Notes under the pieces: generated by a model | What the model was told of the DNA's origin: nothing | Seen by the model: the letters and a program-made list of their open reading frames with translations, nothing else | The model's database searches: none | Program-made: the position numbers and the translations under genes | From: Bedellia somnulentella | Lineage: Eukaryota; Arthropoda; Insecta; Lepidoptera; Bedelliidae | Assembly (NCBI GenBank): GCA_963576735.1 | Contig: OY755181.1 | Span: 18,737,261 to 18,801,260 of the forward strand | Direction of reading: 5' to 3' | DNA: 64,000 bases | Shown here: piece by piece, positions 18,727 through 30,565 of the stretch | Layout: the number at the start of each line of letters is the position of its first letter | Position numbering within the stretch: the stretch's first letter is position 1

Positions 18727-19816
18727 AAAATAAATCACTTTATAACTAAATTGTTGTATGAGAGTAATGCGATATGATTATAAAATAAATTAACTTAAAA
18801 TAAGTTTTCTTTATTCGAATTTGGAAAAATATTGTTTTTTGAAGAAAAGTTTCAAAATGCTTAATTCGTTGGCTTATATTTCTTTTTCTATTATCTGTCT
18901 GCCACCATTCTAACTATTTTAAAGAAATTAGCGCAATGAAGACAGTTTACGTAACGTAATGTTGGCTTAGAATAACACTAACTCATTTCTGACCTTTGGT
19001 ATAAGTTCTTTATTATTACAGTCAATTGACCGATAGGCTATGTGGCTCAATCCATCTTAGTGGCTGAAATAGAAATAGAAATGCCTTGGCAAGCCCTTTT
19101 TTGGTAGGTAGAAGTAAATTTGGGCCGCTTGCAACCTAATATTTAGAAAAACTTTATCAGAAATTATACATTCATGTTTGCTATGAGTTAATTTATAGCT
19201 ATTTGTGAATAATAAATATGTAGAATTAACTGATGTGTAAAACTCTCTCAAAACGTAATTTTAGTAACAGTATTTAATATTTTTCATCCCCATGTTTGTT
19301 TCACATGTTGTCTCCCAGAACAATATATCCAAATTATCATAGGTCACTAAATTGTAAGGCACACACACGCGCTCACAAACAAACACACACATGCTTCCCA
19401 AATACGAGCGGGTCGATGTGATGGCGCATGCGTAGTAGCAGCCTGCCTATCCTGCTATTGTGTCACCTAGTCGCTTTCGTTAGTTTCTAAGGGTAATCGC
19501 TATCGCTAACATATGATGTTTTTCTAAAATAATATCTAAATTTAATAATGATCTACATTCATACAAACATAGTTAGAGCTTATCATATAGTATTCTATAG
19601 CGTATGAAAAAAAAGATTCTTATAATGCAGTTTATAAAAGGTAGCGTTAGAACGTTTGCCTTGCTCCCGAGACTACTTTAAATTTAAATTATCCAAAAGT
19701 TTATTAGACAGAACTATTCGCTGAAATAAAATTATTTTTATTCCTGCACCACTCTCCTAAAGCTATTACTTCACCTAATTCCTAAATATTAAATTAGACA
19801 AAACACATAATAATAA
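18727..19816. other. Mostly unassigned; decayed S1 and NRF-1-like site
   Basis: A very decayed S1-like head lies near 18952-19000 (GTTGGCTTAGAATAACAC). Bases 19360-19500 are GC-richer, with a CA-rich run and an NRF-1-like GCGCATGCG (19424-19432). No ORF supports a gene. Confidence 0.35.
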
Positions 19817-20062
19817 CTGTGTAGGGTCGGCTTAGATTAACACTACCCCGTTTCTGCTGGTGGGTGTACGTAAGAGGCGACTAACGGTATTGGGCCCTTT
19901 AGCCTTTTTTGGGCGTTGCGGTTGGAAGCCCATCACCAACAACCTTTATTTTGCCAGCCACTCAACTTTCCAAAAGTCTAAGGAATTTCTAGTTCCTTAG
20001 CTTTGACTACCCCTTCTAGGGATTTATAGCCGTGAGTATGTGTACGTATGTATGTATGTACA
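19817..20062 (+). repeat. S1a SINE copy
   Basis: Complete, with small internal losses (CCAGCCACTCAACTTTCC). The tail contains GTACGTATGTATGTATG. Confidence 0.88.
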
Positions 20063-20719
20063 TAATAATATATTAACCATAGCCCTGAAGCATTTCTTTG
20101 ATTTTTTTTTAATATAATAAGACATCTAATTTCTCATCGACCTTCATAATAATACATCAGAAATATAAAATATTATGTCCAATTACTAGTACAGTGTCAA
20201 AATATGCGAACGAGTGCAGGCGATCGAATAAGGCATCCAATTAAACTAGTAAAACATGGTTCCTACTCAACACTTTGTAAGTTTGACTTTTTGACGGAAG
20301 GTCGCAGCTTTTTATTTATTTATTGCCAACTCGTGACACGACCGAGTATAATTGACCAATTATTTCAGGAAAAGAAAAACCTAAAATTATTATTTGTGGC
20401 GTTGTTGGTATAAATTAGCTAGCTACCTAGTTCGTTCCCGTGGCCATTTTAATATTAAGTACTGGGGAATCTATGACATGGTTTTAGTGATAGCTCTACC
20501 TACTCTAATTAGATACATACTAAAGTCGATATCTAGTTTTTAACCTCAGACTAAGTAATTCTTTCCAGAACTATTGTTATGTAATTATTATAAGAATATG
20601 GGAAAGTATTTTATTGGTAAGCCGAAATAACACGATGATACGTCATCTTATCTACATCAGAGGAAAATAATTTTGCTTTTATGCTTCGAACCTTATAATG
20701 AGAATACATTAATAAATTC
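20063..20719. other. No recognisable feature
   Basis: AT-rich sequence without a supportable gene or repeat. Confidence 0.4.
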
Positions 20720-20809
20720 GCTGTGTAGTGCCGGCTTAGAATAGCACTACCCCATTTCTTCCGGTGGGTGTACGAAAGAGGCGACTAACGGTATTAGGGT
20801 TTTTAAGGG
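20720..20809 (+). repeat. S1a SINE head, split by LTR element
   Basis: S1a head runs normally to TTTTTAAGGG and is then cut by the LTR element; a short continuation (AGGGATTTTTG) resumes at 22989. The rest of this S1 copy is missing. Confidence 0.9.
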
Positions 20810-20935
20810 TGTAGTGTAGTGCGAGTGCATCTTGTCCCCCTCTTGCTATTATATATTGTATGTTAGTCATAAGTATTTAGTCAGTAATAAACTTATATTC
20901 AACGAGCAAACACGTGTCTTATTTCATACATTGCA
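20810..20935 (+). repeat. Left LTR (126 bp)
   Basis: TGTAGTGTAGTGCGAG start, CATACATTGCA end. It holds a TATATATT-like box and AATAAA, the usual LTR promoter and poly(A) elements. Confidence 0.9.
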
Positions 20936-20953
20936 TGGCGACCCTGCCAGTGC
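20936..20953 (+). promoter_or_regulatory. Primer-binding site
   Basis: TGGCGACCCTGCCAG begins at the first base after the left LTR. TGGCGACC is shared with primer sites of Gypsy-type elements said to use tRNA-Arg; the exact tRNA is not established here. Confidence 0.7.
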
Positions 20954-22851
20954 GGCCTAGTGGCTGCGCTGAACACGGGAACAAGAATTTATATTTTAAG
21001 AACAGTGCAAATTGGTGAAATACAAGTGTTTAAATACAAACAAAGAAATAAAATTTTACAAGATTGACACGAGAATAATTAGAACTGGATAATAGAAATT
21101 TGTAGAATGTTTCAAATAGTCAAACCTGAAGAACCAATACTTTAACCTAAACGGAAATACCCAGGACCGAAACACGGGACCAGCTTGCTTTCTATTGAGT
21201 GGTCTGAGGACGAGGATATCACCTTGAAAATTTTATGTGCGAAAAGTTAATCATGTTGAGTGACTGGAAATGACAATCAGTGGTACGGTGCGTAATTATA
21301 ATAATATTTGTGTATTTAAAAATGATTACCAAATTTGAAATGACAATGAAACGTTAAATTTAGTGCTCCTCATTTTTATGGATTTAGGTGAACAATATTT
21401 TATAGTAAAGATATTTAAATATATATTAATGTAGAGAGATACCGATTTAATTAAAATTTAAGTCAACATTTAATTAGTATACTTATGATTTAGCGCTAAT
21501 ATTAGAAGGATTAATCATTACGCGATATACTTTATGACACATAATGTGAACTATGTAGTTACTGAATAAATAAACCAATTATGTCTTGTGTATTACATGA
21601 ACGATTCTCTTTTAAAAAGATTTTCATTTAATATGTTATGAGATCGTCTTAGCTACGGCTTATCTATGAAAATATAACATAATTATTTAAACATTAAGTT
21701 TATATAAAGCATAATGAGAACAAGTTGATTTCAATATTATAATGTAATTAATATCGGAATGTTATTTAAAAAAAATGATACTAGGTTTTCGCATGGTAAA
21801 AAATTAAAAGAAATATGAGAGTAAAGACGAATGAATTAAATAGTTTATAAAAGAATTTAAGCAAAAAGTTCATAGAATGACGAAAATAAGAGTATTGAGT
21901 TAAAATGATGTTTGTTGCTAGGCTGATATTTGCGTATGTTTTGGTACGGGGCGATGGAAGAGATAGCGTTGCATACATTTATGGCATGAAGAATTCTATG
22001 AAGTGATCGCTGTTTGTGGTATGATCGAGATAGTAACGTGATGCGATTGTTATGATTAAAAAAGGTAATGGAATGTAGTCAAAGTTAGTATGATGGATTT
22101 GAAAGCTTATGAAATGTAGTTTGTAGTATGGTAGTTTCAATTGCTAAGTTTTTGATGTTCATTTGACTTGATCACTCAAATGTTATTTCGATTATTTACC
22201 AATTGATAACTAAATATGGAATGTAAGAATAACGGAAGGTTTTTGAAAGTAGTATATAAAGTTATACAAGGTACACCAAGGTACAAAGCAGATCTCTGAA
22301 TCCTTTTTATCTGATCATGACGCGGTTGAATACCCTTCGTGAAGAAAATTGGACACCAAAATAGTGTTAAAAGAGAGAGACTGTAGTATAAGTATATAAA
22401 TGCGCATGTAATGTAATAAAAAATATTTGTACCTTGAGATGAAGTTAAATAAATGAAATGTGTAAAAGGGCGGCCGACCCAATAAATATGTTTGTGTACC
22501 TTGATGAGAAATGAAATATAAATCAAAAATATGACTTGAGAAGGAAGCGTGGTTGTCCACAGCTATTTTAAATATATGATAAAAATGTAAGAGAAAATAG
22601 TATAAAAAATAAACAAAATTTAATGACTATTGTGAAGGAGAAATGTATAAAAAAAATATATGTGGTTAAAGTACTATGAAATGTCTTTTAAATTTTACTT
22701 GATTGTGATTACGCGGCAAATTGTTTGGCCAACGATTTGTTTCAATATTTCCCGGATTTGACTTTTAGATTTTAATTAATATAGCATTAAGGTTTAAGTA
22801 TGAAAAGTGTACTAAAAAAAATATCTTAAATTAAATATTTTTTTTGTTTGC

Positions 22852-22862
22852 AAAGGGGAAGG
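22852..22862 (+). promoter_or_regulatory. Polypurine tract
   Basis: AAAGGGGAAGG immediately precedes the right LTR, the expected plus-strand primer. Confidence 0.8.
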
Positions 22863-22988
22863 TGTAGTGTAGTGCGAGTGCATCTTGTCCCCCTCTTGCT
22901 ATTATATATTGTATGTTAGTCATAAGTATTTAGTCAGTAATAAACTTATATTCAACGAGCAAACACGTGTCTTATTTCATACATTGCA
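22863..22988 (+). repeat. Right LTR (126 bp)
   Basis: Identical to the left LTR base for base by eye. Confidence 0.9.
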
Positions 22989-23239
22989 AGGGATTTTTGA
23001 CAATAATGTAACAAATAAAGTAGCAATTGTCACACCATTTTGGAATCCTTATTATATTCCCTAACTTTTAAAGTTACTTGCCCAACCAGTGTAGTACTTT
23101 TTTCAGGAAAGTGAGTTGAAATTGAACGAGAAAGTAAATTTCTCTCTTGATCTGGGAATGATTTGTCATTTTCTTTCAAAGTTAGAGCAATTGAGTAAAA
23201 GTTTTAGACTACTAGCTACAGGAGCATTACTCAGGGTAA

Positions 23240-23456
23240 CGAAACAAAACCAAAATAATAAAACAGTGGAAATTTGTAGACATGGAAAGAAATAACGCAT
23301 CACAGGGTGTAACTTTTTCCGTTTTTTTTTTTGGATAGTCATTATTTTCAAAATATACGACATAGATTTTTTTATTATTTTTCTGTTAACTGGTATAATG
23401 TGGCCTACCACCCGGCGCCAGCTTGACGTCGCGTCCCGGGACACCCTGTATAATCA
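23240..23456 (-). repeat. ACAGGGTG-end repeat fragment
   Basis: On the minus strand begins TTATACAGGGTGTCCCGGGA and includes an internal TTACACCCTGT near 23303-23313. The ACAGGGTGTCCC end is common to lepidopteran DNA-element debris from my knowledge. An antisense 92-codon ORF across it looks fortuitous. Confidence 0.4.
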
Positions 23457-23713
23457 ACAACTTTTCGACCAATAATTTAAATATAATCTTCTTGAGGCTA
23501 TCAAAACGACCACCACTTATTGTGCCTGATTCAAATGTGCCTATAATAAATATATAAATAATAATGTTAAAAAAGTGGTCTTTAGAGCAGCACTTGCATA
23601 GGGCAATAAATTGTCATAGACTTATTTGGCATAATTAATGTATGCATTTTATTTTATTTAACAGCCTTATTCATTTAGTAAGCAAAAAATTCCCTAAAAT
23701 GCTAACTAGAAAC

Positions 23714-23948
23714 TTTATCATGGTTGTAAACGGTGAGGGAATATATCGTAAGGAAACCCACATCGCTATGTTGTACTTAGACATGAGAAAGTGTATTTGT
23801 ACAAAACGGCAATGGGCCTGCCCCCTATCACGTGAGTACACTGTCCAAGCAAAACGCGGGTACTCTCAACACCAGGCGACAATGTCACGTGATGTTCAGA
23901 AGTATTAGTACCTCTAACAAACACTCGGGAATAGTCGGAGTGAACTTT
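23714..23948 (+). repeat. T1 SINE, head-less fragment
   Basis: Starts inside the T1 body (TATCATGGTTGTAAACGGTG) and runs to the degraded 3' end; no tRNA-like head. Confidence 0.8.
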
Positions 23949-24059
23949 TGAGTTTGTTTTAGTATAACTAAACACTGATATCAGGTTAAGTGCAAGGTTT
24001 ATACCTGGCAATGGACTATTTATCTTGTTTAAAGTTCCGATATTCTTAATTTTTAATCT

Positions 24060-24235
24060 TGAGTCGGGCCTAGACCAATGTATCTTTTCTTTATTCTTAT
24101 GTGTGGTTAATTTATTAAGGTTTTAAGCAGTGAATGAAAACTTCCGCTACGTTGTACTTAGTCATGTGACAGTCCCTTTCTACAAAGTGGTGATAAGCCT
24201 TATCACGTGTATACACTTGCCCCCTTCTTGAACTA
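24060..24235 (+). repeat. T1 SINE, middle fragment
   Basis: GAGTCGGGCCTAGACCAATG through AGTCATGTGACAGT and TTATCACGTG; both ends missing. Confidence 0.75.
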
Positions 24236-24335
24236 AGACGCAAATAATAATGGAGTAAAAATTTTAATGATTCAATGTTTATGTGTGATTAAGATTCCAG
24301 ACTCAGAATTTTATAATTAAGACCGAACAGTTACA

Positions 24336-24572
24336 ACATACATACATATATACATATACTCACGTCTGTAAAAGAGCTGAGGAACTAAAAGTTCCTCGGC
24401 CACTTTTGGAAAGTAGAGTGATGAAAAGATGGTAAAAATAAAGGTTGTTGGTGATGGGTCTCCAACCGCATCGCCCAAAAATCCCTTAAAAGCCCCAATA
24501 CCGTTAGTCGCCTCTTACGAACACCCACCGGAAGAAATGGGGTAGTGCTATTCTAAGCCGACACTACACAGC
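24336..24572 (-). repeat. S1a SINE copy
   Basis: Nearly complete; ~20 bp missing next to the tail (CACGTCTGTAAAAGAGCTG). Confidence 0.88.
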
Positions 24573-26176
24573 AACTCGGCACCAAATAACAATAAAGTAT
24601 TAAAATTTAACAAAGGTATTTTTCACACCATCTATTATTTTTCTCCTTGTTGGTCGAGTCGCACAAATACAGCATTAAATTATATTTGTCTGTAAGAGAG
24701 TACGCCATCTAGAGGTCGCCACAGTTCCGTTCATTATCTATGGGATTCACCCAAGTATTTATTTTAATTTAAAATAGTAACAATTAAAGTTTTATTCTTC
24801 CGTGGTTATCGCAAACGTCTATTTGTCTGAATGGTGTACAATACTGAGCAAAAACATTTCCGGATTTTCAAAAAAATCATTTTTTGTATTTTTTATCATA
24901 TATTTTAACACAAACAACATAAACCTATCATAGTTGATATCTAAGTGTGTGTTAATGATACAGAACCTTAAAAAGGTTGTCTTTCACACCATCCATAAAT
25001 TGTTCTGTTCGGCAGCTAAGTAAAAATAAATTATTAAAAATAAGCAAAAAGTTATCTTTCACAGCATCTATAAATTGTTCCCTAATAAGAGAAGGAGAGG
25101 TATGACCATAATAATACTTAACTTATTATAATAATCGCGCAAAGCTCCAAGTAATACTTATTAAAGCGCGTCATTTAAGGAAAATGTTAATAAAGTGCTA
25201 CTCGTATCGATGATTATATTTTCGAGTCGATCGCTTTAAATTAATTTTTAATATTTTTTTAATAGTTTTATATGTATGGTTCCGCAGTTTTTCAATTTGT
25301 TATGTGACAAATTTGAATGTTTTAAGTCTACCCGTGAGAGGTAGTTATCATCATCAAACCAAGATGTGATTCCGAAAAAAAAAAAACCAAAACTGTAGCT
25401 CAAACAACACTAGCTCATCTCTTTCTGTGCGAATCGTTAAATCGTCGAACAACTAAAGGGTGTGGAACTTTTCAAATAATTGTGGACTGACACGTTTAGA
25501 ACACCATTACCAACTTCAAAATGTAGCTGCATATTATTATTTATTATTACGAAATTTTGAAATTTACGTAATGAAAAAATAAAAAGACCGGTTTCTAATT
25601 TCAAAAATAGACGAACATATATTTAAAAAATACCGAAATCGTCATTTATTTGCCTATAATATCTAAGAGGTTTCTTCTATTTCTCCAAGATCCCATCATC
25701 AGATCCTAAAGGGACAACAGCAGCACCTGCATACTACCATACATTAAAACTCATCCCAACGTATTGACGGCTGAGGTTCAGCCGCGGGTGAAGGCTAATA
25801 TTATTTATTTCTCATTTATCTACTGAACCCTATAAGTGTGTCAGCTACATTTAATTCCCAATCACAAAGAGGTCGGCAGAATAAAGATAATGCTTTTTAT
25901 CAGATGTTCCGCGATAGTCAGTAATCATTATGACCTCTATATATGCACAGGGTGTTTTTTCCTGGTTGGGAAAATAAATTTAGTGTAGGATTGTGTGGTT
26001 ATATAGATTTTTTTTTGCATTAGGAGAATTTACTTAGTACAGTTACGCGCTAAGTCTCATCCACCCACCCATGAAAATATGAAATAAAATTATTTGGATA
26101 TATTGTCACAACATCTATACTACATTTTAAAGAGGTACTTAAAGTTTGTATTTGTATGTACAAACAACTTCTCATT
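24573..26176. other. Unassigned AT-rich region with degenerate repeats
   Basis: Three spaced copies of TTTCACACCATCTAT-like sequence (about 24620, 24985, 25060). At 25685-25790 lies TCCAAGATCCCATCATCAG, a word I associate with dispersed lepidopteran repeats. Near 25946 ACAGGGTGTTTTTTCC resembles the 23240-23456 repeat end. No host gene seen. Confidence 0.4.
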
Positions 26177-26237
26177 CCAAAGTTTTGGCTACCCCGTTAA
26201 GGAATTTATAACCGTGAGTATATTTATGTATGTATGT
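26177..26237 (+). repeat. S1c 3'-end fragment
   Basis: CCAAAGTTTTGGCTACCCCG then TTAAGGAATTTATAACCG and the tail; strongly 5'-truncated. Confidence 0.8.
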
Positions 26238-26405
26238 TGTATGTAGGATCCGGAGTTCAAATAGCTCTAAATTTTCATTAAATATTGTTTATGATCATTG
26301 AACTACAAACTCAATAAACAAATAGAATGAATATGGTAACTGATCTAAAAATATCGGATATACGAAAATAGTAAATTAAATATCTACCGACAAGACTAGA
26401 AATAT

Positions 26406-26535
26406 ATATACATACATATTCCGACGTAGCTAGTTCCCATTGGGGTAGGCAGATACTATTTATTTCCACTTTGTAAGATCCAGGCAAAAACCTTTCTAAC
26501 TTCGTCAATATTCATTAATCTTTTTATACATGCTA
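26406..26535 (-). mobile_element. RTE-class LINE 3' fragment
   Basis: Antisense match to the LINE terminus (GTTCCCATTGGGGTAGGCAG, ACTTTGTAAGATCC), decayed. Confidence 0.8.
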
Positions 26536-26820
26536 TTAATTATATATTTTTGTAATTTTATTTGAAACATTTAATATGGTTGTCTAGTTGTGTATTTAGT
26601 TATTTTATTTTTGTAGTGATATGTAACTGATGGGTGTCAGGAACGCATTCTCTGAACGGCCGAAGTATAGCTATTATTTTACTCGTATTTTTTAACTCAA
26701 AGTCACATTCTATAATATAAAAAACTTCCATAAAAAGCTTATCACATCATTCACAATCCATTAATAAACACCAGAGAAATACTTTAAAATCCGAATCACC
26801 CTGTACCCAGCTAATTACTG

Positions 26821-26945
26821 TCGCAGTGAGTGGTGTGGTCGCGAACCCGTTGCCGCCGCCGCCGCCGCCACCGCGTGACGTCACGTGACACCCGCACATC
26901 ACATACCAACACTCATTACTTGGAAGCCCAGCGGCGTCACATCCA
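26821..26945 (+). promoter_or_regulatory. Promoter-like CpG patch with CRE
   Basis: GC-rich block with (GCC) repeats at 26852-26869, a CRE TGACGTCA (26877-26884) overlapping CACGTGAC, and CGCAGTGAGTGG upstream. An ORF of 63 codons crosses it but contains arginine-rich low-complexity sequence and is not convincing. Orientation of transcription is uncertain. Confidence 0.35.
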
Positions 26946-27756
26946 GAACAAAAACGGATGCAAGTGCAGGCCTTACCATGGAGAATTTATAAAATTAAAT
27001 ACTAAATCCGTGGTATTGTAATGTGGTAATGTTTTTGTATGTATGTGTTATGTATGACCGATCAATGTTACTAAAAAGACTTATAAGATTAAAATGTCAC
27101 AAAAATTATTTACATAAGTTTCTCACTAACTAAATCGACATGAAAAATTTACAAAAGTGACCGTTTTGTTAAACCAGTGTAAAATTGTTATTATTTGTAT
27201 GTACTATAAAAGCTCATTTAGTTAGAGCGAGTAGACATAAAAGTTTTACTATAAAAGCTTTCTAATAAATTTAACTAGGCGATTCAGATTCTTTTTTGGA
27301 ACGTTATACATTAATATATTTTTTTGGATAGTGGTTTTCCAAAAGTTTATGTTTTTGTAATTTGAATTAATATAGTCATAGTAAGGGAATCACTTTCTGA
27401 TAATTAATTAAACGCAAAGGTGAAGGCAAACCAGCAGGAAACGCTCTCATGTCAGCCGATCATCCTGGAACAAACATTTCGAACTATTCAGAATGAGTTG
27501 GTATCGGCACTTCGACCTTTTGTATTATCTTTATTATTTATTTACTTAATGTATTTCCGACATCACACACTGTATGTTGAGTCACTATAAAGGTATTTTA
27601 TCCGGCTGATTTATTTTTAGTTATCAAAGAAATACATTGCTTGATTTTACAACAAAAAAGTTAAAAAGTTAAAAAGCCTTTTCATCCCCATTAAAAGCAT
27701 TAATTTAGTTTTTAATATGGGTGCAATTTACATTGATCTTGGATTGTATAATTGTA
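26946..27756. other. No recognisable feature
   Basis: AT-rich, no supportable gene or repeat. Confidence 0.4.
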
Positions 27757-27766
27757 TCCTTTCACA

Positions 27767-28023
27767 TACATACATACATATACTCACGGCTATAAATCCC
27801 TTAACGGGGTAGCCAGAGCTTTGGAATGAAAAATTGCCGTGTAGTGTCGGCTTAGAATAACACTACCCTATTTCTACCCGTGGGTGATCGTAAGAGGCGA
27901 CTAAGTGTATAGGGGTTTTTTTAAGTGATTTTTTGGCGATGTGGTTGGAGACCCGTCAACAAAAACATTTATAATAACCATCTTTTCCCAATCAACTTCC
28001 AAAAGTGGCTGAGGAATTTTGAT
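27767..28023. repeat. S1c SINE inserted with internal inversion
   Basis: Plus strand: bases 27767-27835 are the antisense 3' end with tail, 27836-28023 the sense head and middle. Together the two pieces make one S1c element. TCCTTTCACA flanks the whole unit (27757-27766, 28024-28033), so it is one insertion. Read on the minus strand this is the twin-priming layout (inverted 5' part, then sense 3' part with tail). Confidence 0.85.
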
Positions 28024-28256
28024 TCCTTTCACACTTTATACTTGAAACTCATTTTTTTTATGAGAACATTCGCTATTTCATCTAAATAGGTCCTACGTAG
28101 TATATGTTTGTGCTATCCATGACCCATATTCACTGGAATCATGATGAAAGGTCCCCGATACCCTTAGGGTGACTTATACGCTCGTCAGTAAGAAATGGTG
28201 CCAGTCCTATTTCAATAGACACTTCGCAGATAAATGTTCCAGCTGAATAAATTCAA

Positions 28257-28585
28257 CTCAAACGTTCACGCCGTATATCCCCGAAGGGGCTCGGCAGAGG
28301 TAATAATACTTCTGAAAAACACGAGATATTGTCATCTGGTTTTGCTTGAACAGTGTACTCATGTGATAGGCGGTAGGCCTATTGCCGTTTTGAACGAATA
28401 CACTATCAAATGACTAAGTACAACTAAGCCATGTGGGTTTCCTCACGATGTTCTCCCTCACCGATTACTGATGAAAAATAACCAAACATATGTCTTTAGA
28501 AAAGACAAATTGGTGTAGACCCCACACGGGATTTGAACCCTTATCGTCTGTACGGTGAGCAATTCGTTCTAAATCTGTATAAGTC
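28257..28585 (-). repeat. T1 tRNA-derived SINE copy
   Basis: 3' end at 28257 (AACGTTCACGCCGTATATCC) and decayed tRNA-like head near 28530-28585 (GGGATTTGAACCC). Confidence 0.85.
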
Positions 28586-28877
28586 ATTAATGTTTCTATC
28601 TATCAATGTTGAGAATAGCCCGCCAATAGGTCACAGTTCATCATATCCTCATTCTATCGCATTGTCTAATGTTTGTTATGTCATGTGACGAAATATACCA
28701 CTGTTACCAAATACTACCAATTTTTACTATTTTGCATTTTTTATTACGATGGATAATAAAATTCTTGTTAGATAGATATTTGATGCGATGTATTATGAAA
28801 CTTGATATATCACATGTAGAAACACACTCACGCGTGGGTAAGCACAAACACAAACTATACCAATATCCAGGAATTAG

Positions 28878-29106
28878 GGTCACTACCCCTTTCTACCCAC
28901 AGGTGTCTTAAGAGGCGACTAAGAGTATTGGGGCTTTTTATTGGATTTTTGGGCGATGCTGTTGGAGACCCATCACCAAAAACCTTTATTTTTACCATCT
29001 TTTCCCCACTCAACTTCCAAAAGTGGCTGAGGAGTTTCTAGCTCTAAAGATCTGGCTACCCCTTTTTGAGAATTATGGCCGTGAGTATATATATATATGT
29101 GTGTAT
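28878..29106 (+). repeat. S1b SINE, 5'-truncated
   Basis: Begins within the head at GTCACTACCCCTTTC and ends in GGCCGTGAGTATATATATAT. Confidence 0.88.
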
Positions 29107-29195
29107 ATCACTATGCAAGTTTCTCATCTATAAAAAAGTTAACCATAGCATAACAACTTCTGTAATAATTTAAGATGGATTAACGTTTTCATGAC

Positions 29196-29303
29196 ATACA
29201 TACATACATATACTCACTGCTGTAAATCCCTAGAAGGGGTAGCCAGAGCTAAGGGATTAGAAATTCCTGAGACACTTTTGGAAAGTTGAGTGGGGTTGAG
29301 TGG
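29196..29303 (-). repeat. S1a SINE, 5'-truncated, TSD
   Basis: 108 bp of the 3' end flanked by GTTTTCATGAC (29185-29195 and 29304-29314). A TTGAGTGGGG unit is repeated at its truncated end. Confidence 0.9.
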
Positions 29304-29314
29304 GTTTTCATGAC

Positions 29315-29708
29315 TAACCATTTATAACCATAACCACTAAACGCATTATGATTTTCACATTTATTATACTGTCATAAGGAGCATAAACATTTTAGGACAC
29401 ATTTAGAACAAATAACATGAAGATCAAAATAAGATTTGGATTCTACGTCCAACAATATGTAATAGTGTCGGTGCTGACTGCAAATCAGTAACATAGAGCT
29501 GAGTCAATACAGTTTCGTTGTGCATAGGTTTGTGTTTTTGATAATATTACTTGGTTTTTTAACTTTGATACTTAAAATATTGTGTGTAACATAGTTTTTC
29601 TCTATTATATTTTTTTTGTGATTTTTGAGCGAAATTTCTTATGTGTTTAGCCTAGAGATGTAGTTGAAGTGATTTGAACAGTAGGTGGGCTGTATCGAAG
29701 GTTATTAC
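29315..29708. other. No recognisable feature
   Basis: AT-rich spacer between S1 copies. Confidence 0.4.
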
Positions 29709-29940
29709 ATGTAGTGCCGGCTTAAAATGTCACTACCCCTTTCATCCAACGGGTGTCGTAGGAGGCGACTAAGGATATGAGGCTTTTTAAAGTGGTTTTT
29801 GGGCGATGTGGTGAGGGACCCATCACCAAACGATACTTTATTTCTATCATCTTCTCCCCTATCAACTTCCAAATGTTGCTGAAGAGTTTCAAGCTCTGAT
29901 GCTCTGGCTAACCCTTTTTGGGATTTAAAGCCGTGAGTAC
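29709..29940 (+). repeat. S1b SINE copy
   Basis: Head GTAGTGCCGGCTTAAAATG, S1b markers AGGCTTTTTAAAGTGG and CCCTTTTTGGG; tail ends GAGTAC where the next S1 begins. Confidence 0.88.
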
Positions 29941-30192
29941 ATACATACATACATATACTCACGGCTGTAAATCCCTAGAAGGGGTAGCCAGAGCTAAGGA
30001 ATTAGAAATTCCTCAGCCACTTTTGGTAATGATAGTGGGGAAAAGATGGTCAAAAAAATATAGGTTGTTGGTGATGGGTCTCCAACCGCATCGTCCAAAA
30101 ATCCCTTAAAAGCCCCAATACCGTTAGTCGCCTCTTACGTACACCCACCGGAAGAAATGGGGTAGTGGTATTCTAAGCCGACACTACACAGC
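29941..30192 (-). repeat. S1a SINE, tail-to-tail with S1b
   Basis: Complete S1a in the opposite orientation; the two copies share one tail, forming GCCGTGAGTA, ATACAT repeats, TACTCACGGC. A short AAGCCGTGAGTATATG follows at 30205-30220, possibly the displaced tail of the S1b copy. Confidence 0.9.
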
Positions 30193-30565
30193 ATAAACAG
30201 TATAAAGCCGTGAGTATATGTTTGTTCGTAGAATTATAACTAAAATATAGTCCGCATACTCCTTTTCTTTAAGAAATAAAGTTTCTAGTGTTGCTGGTGA
30301 GAAGAATAGTATTATTTAAGCATATGATATAAATATAACATACCTGTTAGGTTTGCAAGCACACAATCGCTTTGCCCTCCAAAACTGCACCTCCGACACT
30401 TTCACTGACCTTGTTGGAAACTAACTACTGCATCTTAAGGAAATAAACATTTAGAGGAAATTTATTAGCTCATAAAACTACTTTTAAGACTGAAAATTAA
30501 AATGCATGTTAGTATTGTCGATGTATTATAAGATACACTTTAAGGTTTTGTCTGTCTGTCTATTC

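Larger units (their letters stand above)
20810..22988 (+). mobile_element. Non-autonomous LTR retrotransposon, 2179 bp
   Basis: Two 126-bp terminal repeats starting TG and ending CA, a TGG-initial primer-binding site directly after the left repeat, a purine tract before the right repeat, and a 4-bp target duplication AGGG (20806-20809, 22989-22992). The 1.93-kb interior has no gag, protease, reverse transcriptase or integrase ORF and is AT-rich. The identical repeats imply recent insertion, so enzymes must come from another element. TRIM-like but longer than typical TRIMs. Confidence 0.88.

Noticed and set aside
18952..19110. Full S1 copy
   Set aside because: Only the first ~45 bp resemble the head; the remainder is too decayed to support a bounded call.
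22176..22560. ORFs within the LTR element as gag or pol
   Set aside because: They are antisense, AT-driven and show no retroviral motifs.
21000..22860. Envelope or capsid gene in the LTR element
   Set aside because: No open frame of useful length in the sense orientation.
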